Shown here in pieces: positions 10,480-24,175 of a stretch of DNA of 64,000 bases; the stretch's first letter is position 1; each line of letters starts with the position of its first letter. The translations under genes and the position numbers were made by a program. This DNA comes from Phialocephala subalpina (Eukaryota > Ascomycota > Leotiomycetes > Helotiales > Mollisiaceae), in assembly GCA_900073065.1 (NCBI GenBank), contig FJOG01000019.1, positions 1,145,151-1,209,150 on the forward strand, given 5' to 3'. The notes below the pieces were generated by a model. The model was given only the letters and a program-made list of their open reading frames with translations. It was not told the origin of the DNA and did no database searches.

Positions 10480-11654
10480 TTGGCATATTGACAGCAGACT
10501 CACGAAAAAGGTGAGGTGTGGAAGTTTTTGTGTTTTGAAGACGGCCAGCACGAAGAAGGGTTTTTTGGTCTACGGATGGTCGTGCAAAAATTACAGAGAG
10601 TTTGGCTCCTGCAAACTTTCTCCGGACGATTGATGCGGATAATTTTTACCGTCTTGGTGCTGGTGCTATCTTGATTTCCTGCCAGCGTTATCTGGTTGGC
10701 GTCACAAAATACAATACTTCTCCCGGAACTCAGCTTGCGTCCTTGTTGTGCCATCTTCATCCAAAATTTGGGGAAATATGTATGCGCTGTGTCCCTGGTG
10801 ATTACTCGTACAATTAGTCTTCCCCGCGATGCCTTGCAAGAGCTCTTCGCAAATTTTCACACCTCGCTTTTGGTGAAAAGCGTGGCCATCAGTCCTACAT
10901 ACTCTAGGAAATGCTGCTTTGGAGGATTTTTGACGCCGACCTGCAATGCTGATAAGTGGTCAGTACAACCGCAGTCTGCCCCTCGAATCAAAAGTGAATG
11001 TCTTACATTACGACGGAATTCGGGGAGGCAGTGCTGATCCCCTCTATTAGCGAGCTCTTTATCGAGCCTTGGAGATGGTACGAAGTCGGCGCTAACTGGC
11101 TCGAGTGGCACGAAACAATCCTGTACCGTAAGATTCGAAAGGAGGTGATCAAAGACGTTCTTGCTCAACCTGCCGTTGATACATAGCACATATGAAGCTT
11201 CTGAAGACTTATGGCTGCAAGATTATCCCACGGATCTGGAAACATTATGATTATCACCAGCATAGTACACCTATGATTTTCCACCCAGAAGCATTTGAAC
11301 AATTTCGGTATCCCATAATATCCTACAGGTCTAGGGACATTCGAACCTCGAATGTACTTTGTCGATCTTGTCGTGCATTGTTAACACCAGTCCAACATCC
11401 AGCACTTGCTCTCTAAGACTCTCAGACATGGTGCTTGCCCGCATCTTCGTGTGCTAGCCGTTTTATATACTAAATATCCTATTCCCTTTCAATACACGTG
11501 TTTCAAGGAAATAATGCTTTCCTTTTCAAACTACTATATACTATATATTTGCCTTCCTCTTTCCCCCTTCTCCCCTTCCCTTCTCCGTTCTTTTATCCCT
11601 GTTCTCCAGTGTCTTCTCCCTTCCATCCTCAATACAATTCCCCCCTCCCCAATA
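10480..11654. other. Gene-poor region upstream of the ABC transporter 3' end
   Basis: Contains one 62-codon frame at 10998-11186 with a plausible protein-like composition (ELFIEPWRWYEVGANWLEWH) that I do not recognise and cannot extend by splicing. The pyrimidine-rich stretch 11540-11650 probably belongs to the transporter's 3' flank. Confidence 0.35.
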
Positions 11655-14600
11655 TCAAACGTTTGACCAGTCATTCCCACCATCCAAAATCATCCTCTCC
11701 AACTCCTCTTTCTCCCCACTCTGCCCCACCATCCCCTTAAACAGCGCCCCCTCGCCTTCCTTCTCAAGCAATTCCCTCGGACTCCCAAACTCTGCATTCA
11801 CACCATCCCTCATCACTAAAATCTTATCGAAATCCGCTACTGTGCTTAACCTATGCGCGATAACCAATAGCGTCGTATTAGAGAACTCTTCTCTAATGGA
11901 TCTCTGAATCAACATATCGGTTGCCATATCTACAGCCGAAGTAGCTTCGTCTAATACGAGGACCTTAGGACGGGAGAGGATTGCTCTAGCAAGACACAAT
12001 AATTGTTTCTGGCCATGAGAAAGATTTGAGCCGCCAGTGGCGATTGGTGCGCTTAGCGAGAGGAAGGTATTCTTATTCTCCCTTGGTTGAGAGGGATTGA
12101 TAACCGTGGTGGAACTAGCAGTCGAAGATTCAGGGACCGTAGTTTCAGAGTTAGGGGTATGTGTATTTGACGGGATGAGATGAACGCGCATGAGTGCCTC
12201 GCGAAGTTGGTGATCGCTGAATTCGGAGAAGGGATCGAGATTTGAACGGATGGTTCCGGAGAATAGGACGGGGTCTTGGGGGATAATCGCTAGACGTGTA
12301 CGTAGGTCGTGGAGTTTGATTTTGGAGATGTCGACGCCGTCGACGGTAACGCTGCCTTTGCGGGCATTGAGGAAGCGGAAGAGAGCAAGGGATAGGGTTG
12401 ATTTGCCTGGTGGGGGTTAGTTCGTTGCTGTAAGTATTGATGGATAGCTAGGAATGAGATTGTAACATGAGATCAAACGGGGATGCTTACCTGCTCCAGT
12501 CCTGCCGATAACCCCAATTCTCTGGTTCCCCTCTGCTGTGAAACTCAACCCCTTAAGAATAGTAGGGAGATCCTCCGCGTATCCCAACTCCAGATCCTTA
12601 ACCTCCACCTTTCCCTCTTCAGGCCACGTAGCACGTACCTCCTCTCCACCTTGATCCTCTATCTTCAGATCTCTATACTCAAAGATACGTTCAACCGCAT
12701 TCATGTCAAGCTCCAACTGAGTAGAAATACTAATAGCCCAGCCAACTCTATAACCAAAATTCAGCGCAAACGAAAGGGCAAAGCCGGCAAGACTAGCATC
12801 GATGCCACGTTTGGTGATAACGAAGATTGCAACAGTGGCAGCAAATAATGAAGACATGATACCGATACGGAGCCTGAGCCAGCTTCGAAAGAGACTGCTG
12901 ACCCAGGTACAAGCTGCATATGAATCGATGAGTTTGAACATCCTATCCCCAAACTCAGATGATTTTGCAAAGGCTCTAATAGTTGATAGACCGCTCAATG
13001 ATGCCGAGAAATGTGATATTACGGGCGACTTGTTCGTGGACTCAAGGCGCTTCACATTGCGTGCAGCCGCAATATAACTTCTCGCGAAGTAGGTGCAGGC
13101 TAGCAACAGAAGTGCAGCGCAAATTATGATGAATGGGGAAACAAAAATAGCTGCGACCAGAACCCCGAGGGTGTCTGCAACGGCACCGGCAAAGTAGTAA
13201 AAGTTTTGGGCCAGTGATGAATCTAGATTGGTGAAGTCTCCAGTGAATCTGTTGAGTATTCTTCCCATTGGTATAATATCGAGCCAGCGAAGAGGAGCTC
13301 GGAGAACGCTGTGTAAGATGTCCTTGAATATCTTGCGGGATGCACGAATGGAACTAGAGTAGACCATATAGAGACGGCCAACAGAAAACAGAACCGATAT
13401 AGTCGAAATAAGGCAATATACTCCCAGATAAAACCAGAGATTTTTGTTGTGGACATTGATCGGGAAGCTGGTGCTCGTGGACACGACAGTAGAGTTGACA
13501 GGGCCGATAGGAATGATATGGCTGATATGTTGTCCGGAAAACTGTGTCTGCAGGTTGTTTTGGTAGTGGTAGGCAATAAAGGACGCTCCGATATCCTTAG
13601 TCTTCTCGTAATCATCCGCCCAGATCCTCACCCAATAAGTACGACCCAATGTAAAGCCCTGGGCTACAATGTAAAGTAGAAAAAGAACCGACCAGAAAGG
13701 CCATCTTCCAGAAGCACTGAGGTAGCCGGCATAGACTGAATTTTTGACACGGCCAGTCTCTCTTTTCTCGACCTCGTGGAGCTTCTTCGGTGGTGCCTTT
13801 GCCGCGAAGGCAGCATCTCCGGATGGGGTTGCGGGTGTGTTTGTGATCTCCACGGCCCTTAAGACTACATCCTCCTCAACATCTACGGACTCCACTACAT
13901 CGTCGGCCTTGAGGATTTCGTTTAGGGTCCCGGTCTGTCGAAGATCTTCGATCAAGCCAGCATGTTCCAGAACCCCTTTAGCTGAAAGGCGAACAGCGTA
14001 CGTCGCTCTTGTCAAACAGAGAGATACGTGATGAGTAGCCAAGATTCGAGTTCTGCCCTCGGAAAGTTCGCCCATAACTGCATTTTCGTAAATGTGCTTG
14101 CCCACGTGAGCGTCCAAAGCACTAAACACGTCGTCCAGGATCATTATACCGGCTCTCGAGTAGAATGCTCGTGCCAGAGTTAACCGCCACTTCTGTCCAC
14201 CACTAAGACTGATGCCTTGGGCCCCTACTTCTGTTTGATCGCCATCTTCGAATATAGAAAGGTCTTGTGTTAATGCACATGCTTCGATCACCTTCTCGTA
14301 TCTGATTGGATCGAATGGTAGGCCGAAGAGGATGTTGTCTTTGATTGTGGCGTTCTCTATCCATGGAGTTTGAGAGACGAATGATATTGCGGATGGGATG
14401 ATCCAATCGGCCGCGCTGGCTTTTGAATCGAAGCGCTCACTTGTAGACTTGGGAACCTGTATGTAACCAGATAGAAGCTCAGCCTCCCCTAAGATGGAAG
14501 CAAGAAGGAGGGACTTTCCAGAACCTGTGGGACCAGAAACGACGCTCAAAGCGTTGTTGGGAAACTCAAGGTTTAGCTCTCGAAGAGTGAACATGTCGAC

Positions 14601-17031
14601 ACTTGGATCTGTAGAGTTGTGAGGGAAACTGACAGACGCATTGTGGAAGGATATGGAGTCTCCTGGGAACGTATTGTCGGGCTTTTCTGGTAGGCGAAGG
14701 AAGTTCTGAATCCTGTCACTGCTTATTTTGGCGTTTATTGCGGAGACCAATAAATAGGGAATATTGGAGACAAGACCTTCGAGTTGAATGAATAAGCTAA
14801 TAGATGTAAATGCAATTGATGGTAACAAGTTTCCATGGATCCAGGAATATGTAGCCAATGACAGTGCTGTCAATACAACAGGGGTGAACTCCGAAGCAAC
14901 AGACATGTAGATATTGTCGAGTCTTGACTTCCAGAGCGTGGAAAGCTCCTCTTCGCGTATAGACTCAAGCTTTTCAGCCCATTGAGTTTCAATTGCTGAG
15001 AACTTAATCTGTCGAATTCCTTGTAGCGCCTCGGTAGTAACTGCTGTCCTCTTATCTCGGGTTCCCATCAATGCCTTTTGTTTCTTGCCATACTGGGTGG
15101 CAAGAAATTTGTTTATTGGAAAGAGGCATATAATGCCCAATAGTCCAGCGCACAAACTTTCCCAGCCAATGAGAAGTAATAAGAATGCAACAGTTACTAT
15201 GAACTTGCCTGCAAAGTTGACATAGGCAGTATTATTTGCACCAAACTGGGCGACTTGAGTACAATCAACCGCAAACATGTTCACAACGTCTTGTTGGGAG
15301 GCTGCTTGTTTTTTCTCTGGCTTCTTTGTATCATCGACCTTGGCATCTTTTCCTTTCAATGACTCCTAGTGCTCTTGTCAGCTTGCTACAGATCCCAAAA
15401 ATCGCCAAACAACGTCTCGGTCTCTATTACTGGATGATAACTTACCTCCTCAACGGTCTTGCTTGAGTCTTTAATCTTCAACATTTTTACATACACCAGT
15501 CCCGTGAGAATTGATCGAAGAGGAAGATGTATATCTGAGGAGTAAGAATCAGAATAAGGACAGGTATTTCAAGAATCAAACATACCTGTCATTACCCACC
15601 ATATGAGCCTAGAATCGACTATAAGCGAACTCACGGTGGCGGCGACAATTCCAGCAACATATTTCCACGCTCCTGGTTCAATAGCATCTACATCTTGCCG
15701 GGTCTCCAGGTACTGCAGCAACTGTAGAGTCGCAAATGCTGGCGCAACATCAAAAAAATTGGATAAGAGAATACCCAGCCATTGCACAATGAGTGCCCAA
15801 CTAAAGGCCCAGAAGATTTGCACCCATAAAGGAAGACTATCCTCTTTGATGATGATGTTCCTGAACCTTGCTGTTGCATCTTCTGATCTTACGACATAAT
15901 CCATTGCTGGCATATCAGAATTTTCGAATTTCTCCTTGCCCGCAGCGGCGAGGATGTCAACACCCCAGTGGAAGCTGTACCTAGACCAGAGGCTGACGTT
16001 TCTTTGTCGTTCAACAGGCCGTCCATCTGGGCGGAAGATTTCTGGGCGCCTCTTGACAGAAAATATTGTTGCGATCAACACAAGAATCGCACCCATTTGA
16101 CAGCTTGTCAAGATCGTGGTAACAAGGATCGGGTCGCCAATAAGAGTTACAAAAATAAGGCCAGCAATTAGAAAACATGTCGTCAGCCTGGCGGTGATGG
16201 CTTTGAATCTCGTGACCGGCTCTACCAGTCGAGATATGTTGATGAGTTGCAAGAGTAGCAGAAACTATAACATATCAGCACCTAAATTGGTAGATCGGTG
16301 TCAGTGGCATTGTACCCATGCTGGAACCAGGAGTACAATCCCCAGAACGTTGTTGTCATCCCCATTTTCTGAAGGCAAGCCATCGACAATATGCAGCTTT
16401 CTGGTGGTGAGGAAAACAAAGTCTGCAATTGAGAGTGCCAATCCTATCACGGCAACGACAAAGATAATGGTGAACTGAGTCTTGTTGGAAAATTCTTTGG
16501 TTGACTCTGTAGTTGCGGCTCCATCTTCGTCCTCGTAAACCGCCTCGCCATGATTGGGATCTTTGACGACGCGCCAACTGCCCGTGACGAGAGACCCTGT
16601 TTGTCAAGATCTCGGAGTCAGCTAACTTCTTGTGTATGTTTCGAGAGCAAATATGCATGTCTTAAGAGTACGTCTGGAGCACAGATGGAGTGCATATAGA
16701 GCAATGCACTCTCGAGACAACACGAAAGAGGGAATAATTCTCCGAGAAATTGACACTTACAGATGGATGGAATTGAATATATGAGGACGAAGATGGCCAA
16801 GGCATGCGCCACGTCCACCGGGTCAGGAGTCCAGCCCATCGTGCAATTGCAGTCGACGTCTGTAGATGGAGGGGGGACTGTTGACGTTGACGGTGAGGTC
16901 GAAGGAGAGCACGGAGAGATATAATAAACACCACTCTCCTCCGACCCATGAATCCCCCTCGCAACCCCCACCCCGCGGCACAGCAATGTCCCAAATACGA
17001 TGCGACATCCAAAAGGGAAGGTGCTGACCAT
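11655..17031 (-). CDS. ABCC-subfamily (MRP-type) full ABC transporter
   Basis: A membrane ATPase of about 1648 residues, of the type that exports conjugates, drugs or metabolites from cytosol to vacuole or outside. Exons: 16761-17031, 16316-16596, 15586-16264, 15446-15534, 12491-15365 and 11655-12406. Order of domains: about five N-terminal membrane spans (TMD0), TMD1, NBD1, TMD2, NBD2. NBD1 shows Walker A GPTGSGKS, signature LSGGQ and Walker [13 protein letters not shown], with Asp where the catalytic Glu normally sits. NBD2 has GRTGAGKST (split by an 84-nt intron), signature [17 protein letters not shown] and the switch IAHRL. This asymmetry is usual for ABCC proteins, so NBD2 likely does the hydrolysis. 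The start at 17031 is the least certain part. Substrate cannot be read from sequence. Confidence 0.9.
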
Positions 17032-17575
17032 GCCTCCAGAAACTTCCCAAGTTGATCGCAGAACGAAAACATCATGTACAGTAAGTTAACCTTCACTTCA
17101 TGTTAACATGGCGTCCGGGTTCCTCCTGCGACGCAACAACTCGAGCACAGAGAGGAATTGATACCTGGAGTAAAGAGTCTAACGTGGGACGCTGAGTCAG
17201 CCATTTCCACGCGACTGTCTTTTCAGGCCAAATCTCCGGTCCTGCCTGCGGGTGCGCGAAGAATGGAAACAAAGGAATGGAACGGAATGGATCTGGAGGA
17301 GACCGGCGATTACTAGCACCAGAAAATGCAGAGACCAATTTCTTATTATATATTTATAATTAATGCACCAAGCCCTTCAAACTTCGGCCACGATCGAACC
17401 AAAACGGAAGGCACAACCAACAACTTGGAATACAAGGACCCGCGCAACTATTAAGGACGCCGTTAACTGCATATCATAGCCGCCGACTTTCACTTGAACA
17501 CTTCAGATTCTGATCAGAATCATGCACGCAAACATACAAATTTTATCTTCAATCCGAGGCTCTCAGCTACTGTAT
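17032..17575. other. Intergenic region, ABC transporter promoter side
   Basis: Between the ABC transporter start and the 3' end of the MOSC gene, both on the minus strand. An AT-rich block near 17340-17365 may be promoter. No supported gene. Confidence 0.4.
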
Positions 17576-18175
17576 TCACACATACCCCAGCTCCCTAAAC
17601 GTCTTGGGACTCTCTACTTCCACCACACAGCCTGCCTGCACATATCCCTCCTTCACAACCGTCGCATAAACCCCAATCTTCGTCCCAGCCTTCCTTCCCT
17701 TCTTATCCTTCACCGCGCATCTCTCAAGTAATCCCTCTGGCCATTCATCCAATCTCTTCTTCGGTTCCCTCAGCCCAGTGACCTTGACTACAGGATGATC
17801 TTCGTGGTCCCCGAAATGCAGACGCGTGCCTTCGGACAGGGAGAAGAGGTCGAGGGAAGTGGTGGTGATGTTTTCACCGAGGGAGCCTGGGGAAAGTTGA
17901 AAGGAGGGGTATTTGGAAGAGGATTTTGCGAGGGAGGTGAAGAGGGAGGAGTCGATTATGTGGACTTGGCGGGGGTTGGAGGAGGGTGATGTACCGCAGC
18001 TGGCAGAGCTTTAGTGTTGAGATATTGCAGTCTTCTTCCTCAAAAGCACCAAAAACCAGCTGTAAACTTACTGTGCATCGCCCTGTACACCTCTTTTTGG
18101 GAGGAGGTAGATGTAGGAGGTCGGCATCTTACCGAAAGAGTGCGATGGGGACATCGAGACAGAGAGGACAGACAT
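17576..18175 (-). CDS. MOSC-domain protein
   Basis: A stand-alone MOSC domain of 178 residues; the family binds the molybdenum cofactor or moves sulfur in related enzymes. Exons are 18072-18175 and 17576-18008 with a 63-nt intron. Landmarks in order: MSVLSVSMSPSHSFGK at the start, GVQGDAH across the intron, NPRQVHIIDSS, the core SPGSLGENITT, DLFSLSEGTRLHFG, VTGLREPKKRLDEWPEGLL and GVYATVVKEG. The usual conserved cysteine before the last strand appears as LLERCAVKD. The protein is shorter than mARC or molybdenum-cofactor sulfurases because it has no MOSC-N or NifS domain. Its substrate is unknown. It lies between the transporter and Atg11, all on the minus strand with separate promoters. Confidence 0.85.
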
Positions 18176-18832
18176 GATTGATGAAGAAGTCGGTTCTCTC
18201 ATTCAAGTCTTCTTATTATGATAATAATGAAAGTCCGACTCCAGATCGGGCTTTGACATCGTCAAAAAGTGTTTTGGAATCTCAAAGCTTAAGTGAAGAT
18301 CAAACAAAGCAGGATATCGACGGCTTGGAAAGGCTCGAAGAGGGCTCCCTCACTCGAGCCACGTCGCTGCACGACTCAAGGAGGCACCAATGAGCAAGTT
18401 AGGGACAATCTCCACGATCATGTGGCTTCATCCACATTAGTCCTAGCTAGAGCTGGACCACTAATGCATGTGGTCCTGTGAAGCATACGCACATCACGGT
18501 GCGTAGCATCAACCGCGGCCAATGGGAAGTAATTTGAGACAATGATCTTATTACAAAAATGCAAAGTGGTATCATTCGCGTGTCCGCCGTAGTACGACAT
18601 CAAATTGAACAAATTCCAAAAGGACACGCCGACGCCCTACCTATCCTTTGCCCGCTCAAATGCCCAGAATCCAAACGCCATCCCATGCCCAAGTCTATTC
18701 CGTGTCCTTATCTTTTATGTTTCCCGCTCTCTAAAGACAGGTCCAACGACCATAGAGAATCCCAGATCATGGATTTCTTACTAGGACTTGTCCCAGGCTT
18801 CGTGATATTCTACACGCTTCATCAGCGTTTGT
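18176..18832. other. Intergenic region between MOSC gene and Atg11
   Basis: About 650 bp with no supported gene; presumably the MOSC promoter and the Atg11 3' UTR. Confidence 0.4.
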
Positions 18833-21800
18833 TCAGGGGCCCATAAGATCGTCAATATGATTATTTCGCACCTCCGAGTTCAGCACCTTGTCTCCGCTCC
18901 CTGTGCCCTCTTGCCTGCTTGATGATGCGATGTTCTGTGGCTCAGAAGCCTCGCCACTCGTCTGTGTGGTAGCCACAGCTTTCAGAGATGCCGTATCCGT
19001 AGTTGAGCTCGTTTTGATGAGGGTATTGGCAGCTGCGACAGACTTCTTCGAGTTGTTGCTACTACGTCTGCTGTCGAGACTTTTGCTGAGAGTCTTGTTG
19101 ATACCATCAACGCCGCTGCTTGATGACTTCTTGCTCCTTCGAATGGGGGTACCAGTAGCGTAGTCATTCGTGCTAGCGACTGTGCTCTTGCCGAGTCCGG
19201 GAGTGGTCGGAGCACCGGGTTTCTCTTCAGCGGCATCGATGAGATACCAACGTAGGCCGTCAGATAGATCGAAAGGATTGTCGTCTTCGAATGAGTCTCC
19301 CCCATTACTGGTTTCACCGAAAGATCTCCCGTCTGACACATTGAGACGAGCACTAGACATAGACTTCGATAAATCTACGACACGGTCTTCGATCTTGTGA
19401 ATACGCGCGAGGAGCCAATCTCGGGTCCGAAGTTTGTGAGATTCCTGCTCCCTCAAGAAATAGTGCGGGGCTCCAACATTGAAGGCAGCCCATGCTCCTG
19501 TGGCTTGATTGCGCGTTGGTAAAAACAAAGCAAGGTCACCCTCTTTGAAGTTCTTGAATGCAATCTTCTCATGGGCCTCCTTTTGAGCCGAGTGTGATTT
19601 CTCTCGGTAGGCACGAGCATCTTTGGAGTACTTCTTCGCTGTGTATTCCATATCCTTGACTCGTTTGGTGATGACTTCACAGAACTGCTCCACGTCAAAG
19701 CTACCGATGGCATTGAGGTATGCCTCATACTTCTCGTTCTCGACCTCGGAGTCTTCATTTTGCATCCAGTATAGAAGGTCAAGATCGCCGCTGTCGACCA
19801 TAGCCTTTCTGTTCATTGCTCCGGAGATGCTCCGTCTTACCGAAGATCCTGGATCCGACGAATCATTTGCAGTACCAGAACGCTCTGGTCTGGGCAATCT
19901 CTGAATGATCATCGAATTGCCCTCTCTCGTTACAGAGTAGCTCAGGCGCTCTAGAAGTCTGCAAAGACGATCGTTCTGTGCATAGACTCTCTGAGTGAGA
20001 TCCTTCGCGCGCGATGTGCGAGCCTCAAACCGGGAACTCAGTTTTTCGTGCTTGAGATGGGCTGACTGATATTTCTCTTGCACAGATCTGAGTTCTTCCT
20101 CAAGGCTTCCGATGCGTGATTGGCGAGCAGCAAGATCCTCGGACATGTTCGTGACCTTTTTCTCCTCTTCTTCCAGACGCAAACGCATGGCCTCCGAGCC
20201 GGTCTCACCGTCGGCAATCTTGCTCCTCAACGTCGACAATTGCATTCGCTCATCAGCCAGTTCTGTCCCAACGGCTGCAAATTTAGCGCGTTCTTCGGAT
20301 ATTGTCTCACGAAGCTGAAGCGTCTCCGCTTCTCCTGCTGATAACTTCTCGCTAAGAGTCTCCAATTCAGACTTGAGCTCTGTGACGATAGCTTGAGCAG
20401 TATCCCTATCCGATCTGGCAATCGCAGAGTCGCTCTTGATAGAGGATAATTCGGCTACCAAATCTCCAGACAAGGTGACTAACGTATCGGCTAGCTCCTT
20501 GAGATCTTCTGGAATGGTAGAGTTTGGTGAAACTTGCGCGTGCACATCCTGAAGCGCTTTCGTTTGCAAAGCAGTGGCATGCTCAGCCTTTTCAGCACGA
20601 GCCAAGAGATCCCTGTTATCGTCTCGCGAGCTTTGCAACTGCTTTTCGAGTGCTTCGTTGGCCTCTCTTTGCATCTTTGCATCGTTCCGAAGGAAATCCA
20701 CCTGGCCTTGGGACTTTTGGGCTTCTAACGCAGCCTCCTTGCGAACTCTCTCAAGCTCGACCTCAAGTAAGCGAACACGTTCATCAGTCGAGGTCCGCTC
20801 ATTCTCTCTGGAGCCAAGGTATCTCTCCATTTCGTCCTCGAGCTCCTCTAGACGTGTCTTGTAGTGTTTGATCTCTTCTTCCAAGGATTTACGTTCCTCT
20901 GAGAATTCACGCTGCTGAGCCTCGAAGTTCTCCATGAGATCTTTCTTGGTTGATGTGGCTTCATCGACTTGAGCCTGCATATTGTTTGTGGAAGTTTTTC
21001 GCGCAGAGATCTCGCTTTCCAAGCCAGCTGACCTTGCTCGCTCTGCAATAAGCTCAGCTTCCAAGGAGAGGAGTTTCTGCTGAACTGCCTTCTCATCGGC
21101 TCCTTGGTTTGCCGAGAAGCGGCGTGAAGAGACAGATGAACGCCGGGAGATGTCCTCGTGCAGTCGTGGAGATGCTAGAGGATTCGCCATGACCCCGGTA
21201 TCAGGGCTAGGATACCCAGAAGGTTGGAACACATTGCCAGTTGACGTCCTCGTCACCTGGCTTTGTCGGTGAAGCAGGTCCTCTAGTCGTCGCACTCGAC
21301 TTTCGGCAGTCTTAAGCTTACTCTCGGTCTTCTGCTTTTCCTCTTGAAGAACTCGAATAAGATCGTCATCACCACGCATCAGAAGTGCACTCCTACCAAG
21401 TGCGTTCTCGTGCATGCTGCCTGCTTTGAAGGCTTTTGCTCGCTTGCTTTGCTGCCTTGTAGGATTGTTTAAGTCAGAGATGATTTTGGAGATATCTGCA
21501 ATAACTCCAGCTTTCGCATCTTGAACTTGCAGAATCTCAAGCAAACTTTCGAGGTCTTGTCTCGCTACTTGGGGCCAATCATCCTCGTCCCCGAGGAGAT
21601 TGACCTCCAGGCCAATGACCTTTCGTTCAGCCTTTTCACCCCAGAGGACAGCACCGGTAGATTTCTGCCATTTCCTTCTCCGTTTCGACTCCTCATCCTG
21701 GAAGGCCGCCATCTCGTTTGCCAATGTGGATGAATCTGATCTGACCTTGTCATTCCATTCCCGTCGACGGATTGCTTCAGCCATGAAAGATGCATACGTT

Positions 21801-23112
21801 ACTGGCAATGCATTGACCGTGGAAAGAAGGTTGATTGCGTCAAATGCATCCCCATTTAGTTGCAGAGTTGCGAAAGCTGCATTTGCTTCAGATACCATCG
21901 CAGTCACCAAAGCAATATCCCGCATGGCCTCCAGGGACTCAGCGGCGACCGCATTCCGAGTCTCCGTTATCGTACGCAAGATTTGGTCCATCTCTAAGCT
22001 CCGCTTCGAAAGATTAGGGAGAAAACTTCTTGTATGTGTGAGGGCGGATTTCGACGCTTGTATGACGTTCTTGGACGTATTTGAGAAGCCCAAGACATTT
22101 TCATAGTCATTGCTAATCTTCTTTGCAATGGCCTCAATATCCTGCATCAGCTGCGCTGGCTCATCTCCACGGCCAACGACTGACAAGGCGGGGCTTTTCT
22201 CAATCCTATCGAGCAATCCATCGGTCCTCCTGATGACTTCGTCTACCTGAGACCCAAGAATCGCGCTGCCCTGATTCAAGCTGCTTGATATTGCGCAGAC
22301 GTCTTTCCCAGCTTTCTTCACCTCTTCACCATCTACTAGATCTTCTAGTGTTGGTTGATGTTGACCTTTCCGAATGTCGCGACCGGTTATGAACTTGATC
22401 ATGTCGTATGAAGCTGGCAGAGACCGTAGCCACTTAATAGATGCATCCCAGTCCGTCCTCGTCAAATCGTCGTCCTTTCGAACGTCTACGGCCCAGGCCT
22501 GAATGTCAGCGTTCTTTTGATCCAGTAACTTGACATGTTTGTCCAGATTCATCACAGCAGTATCAACACCTCGAGCAATGACCTCGATTTCGCCATATCT
22601 TTGCTGCGCTTCGAGTGACATGACCGTACAGTCGTCTACTACTTTCAGCGCCCATGACCTCCGTTGCATGAAGAGGTCTCTCCACGTCTGGAGGTCATTC
22701 TGGTCGGGGGCGATTGTATCCGGCGGTCTCGAGACGTTATATTTCGCGGGTATTGGTATGTCGGATTGGAGAAATTTCGCAGATGAGGCAGAATTTGGTT
22801 GCACTATCCGTCTGTCGTATACGAATATCTCTTTCTGTTTTGATCAGCTCGAGTCTCGCAAAGTTGGGTACACTGTCTTGCCTCCGATGACAGTCCTTGA
22901 AATTTGACAGGCCGTCCTTGATCCGTCAAAGAGATTTGATCCCGAATAGCAATATTGATGTGCTTCGCGACCCAGGTCTTAAAGGCGTCCAGACTTGTTG
23001 CTCGTCAGCGTATTGTCACTTACTCGCCGACATAGGGAACTCACGTCGGAAAGTTTCCTGGATCAGCTTGAAGTCGCTGCCCCGTATGGGCAAGATAAAT
23101 TTGAATAGCCAT
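18833..23112 (-). CDS. ATG11: Autophagy scaffold protein Atg11
   Basis: A 1393-residue coiled-coil scaffold that links cargo receptors and Atg1 kinase in selective autophagy (pexophagy, mitophagy). Exons are 23045-23112, 22882-22993 and 18833-22834. The first two exons encode the ubiquitin-like N-terminus: MAIQIYLAHTGQRL, LDAFKTWVAKH, LTDQGRPVKFQGLSSE, then KEIFVYDRR. The central third is heptad-rich coiled coil. The C-terminal Atg11 domain shows LCRLLERLSYSV and GDLALFLPTRN, ending with a Ser-rich tail. Intron 2 (22835-22881, 47 nt, branch GCTGATC) keeps frame only if its donor is GC (GAG|GCAAGA). The nearest GT donors give a shifted frame or an immediate stop. It is divergent from the CENP-H gene over 256 bp. 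Confidence 0.93.
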
Positions 23113-23368
23113 CACCGCCGCTCCGTCCTACAGCTGTGAAAAGCTGCAGAATCCTTCTGATCGCGGTCGAATAGATCTGGTTGCTGTCATATGAGGACGG
23201 TATCACATCACAAGGCTTCAGATAATGGGTTAGGCTGTACCGAGTAGCACTAGCCACACGCTAAATTAGCCACAGTTTTGCCGGAGCTAAGCCTTAAAGA
23301 GCAGACGCGACACGCGCTCCGAGTCACGAGCCTCTTCGACACAACCAAGAGACCTGCACATTTCGGCC

Positions 23369-24175
23369 ATGGACAAGAGTCAGGACGGTATGGAAGGGGC
23401 GGAGTTCACGAGCGCGGAGCTTGCTCAGATACCGCTTCTCACTGAAGATGAGAAGAGAGTGCTCGAGATTTATGATCGCTTGGAGGAGCTTCACTTGGAA
23501 GTTGCGCTGCTGAAGGCGCGGGGCGTTCTTTCACAAGGTATTATCTTTGTATTACGCTTTCTTTACGATGATGCTGATTTGATCTAGAAGAGTCGCGTGA
23601 AGTGTCCGAGGAACAAATCACTGCCGCCCAACAAGAGCTTCTTGAAGCCAAGGCTGGCTATCAACTTCGGAACAGCATCATCGAGAGCGTATTAATTGCC
23701 AATCCGGTCATAAAAGCCGTCCATGCCGGCAGCAATGCTTCTATCGTCGAACAGTAAGTAAATTCAGATAGCTTATACAGTTTCAATATTAATCATGAAC
23801 AGAGACCTTCTGCCATTCATTGAGCAGCGGGATGATTTATCAATCACCTTAACTCAATCTTCGAAGAAGGTTTCTCTTGCGCGTGATGAGTTGATCCAAG
23901 TTCAAACGGAACATATTGCTACTTCCCGCCAAAATGCCGAGTTGGCAACGACGATGATTGCTCTTGCCGAGGAAGCGAGTACTCAAAGAAAGGAGGACAT
24001 CAGTGATCCGAAAGCACGACAACAACTCGACAAACTGGAAGAGTCGCTGAAGATCAGTAAACGACGATGGAGGATTATGAAAGGTACTGCCAGTGCCACG
24101 ATTGTTGGTAGTGGAGTTGACTGGGCCCGTGATCCTAGATTGTTGGAGATTGTCCTTGACGATGAAGGTGATTGA
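23369..24175 (+). CDS. CENP-H-like inner kinetochore protein
   Basis: A 235-residue, largely coiled-coil protein. Exons are 23369-23537, 23588-23753 and 23803-24175, with introns of 50 and 49 nt. The C-terminal block, VGSGVDWARDPRLLEIVL, matches the end of CENP-H (the human form has a similar NWAEDP motif), a subunit of the constitutive centromere-associated network (Mcm16 in budding yeast, Fta3 in fission yeast). The middle, SVLIANPVIKAVHAG followed by LLPFIEQRDDL, is the typical fungal CENP-H core. The ATG at 23369 opens MDKSQDG and is preceded by the Atg11 divergent region. The call depends mainly on the C-terminal motif and coiled-coil layout; CENP-K is the main alternative. Confidence 0.75.

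Noticed and set aside
11655..18175. ABC transporter plus MOSC gene considered as part of a secondary-metabolite cluster
   Set aside because: No backbone synthase, tailoring enzyme set or cluster regulator is present, and the neighbours are housekeeping genes.
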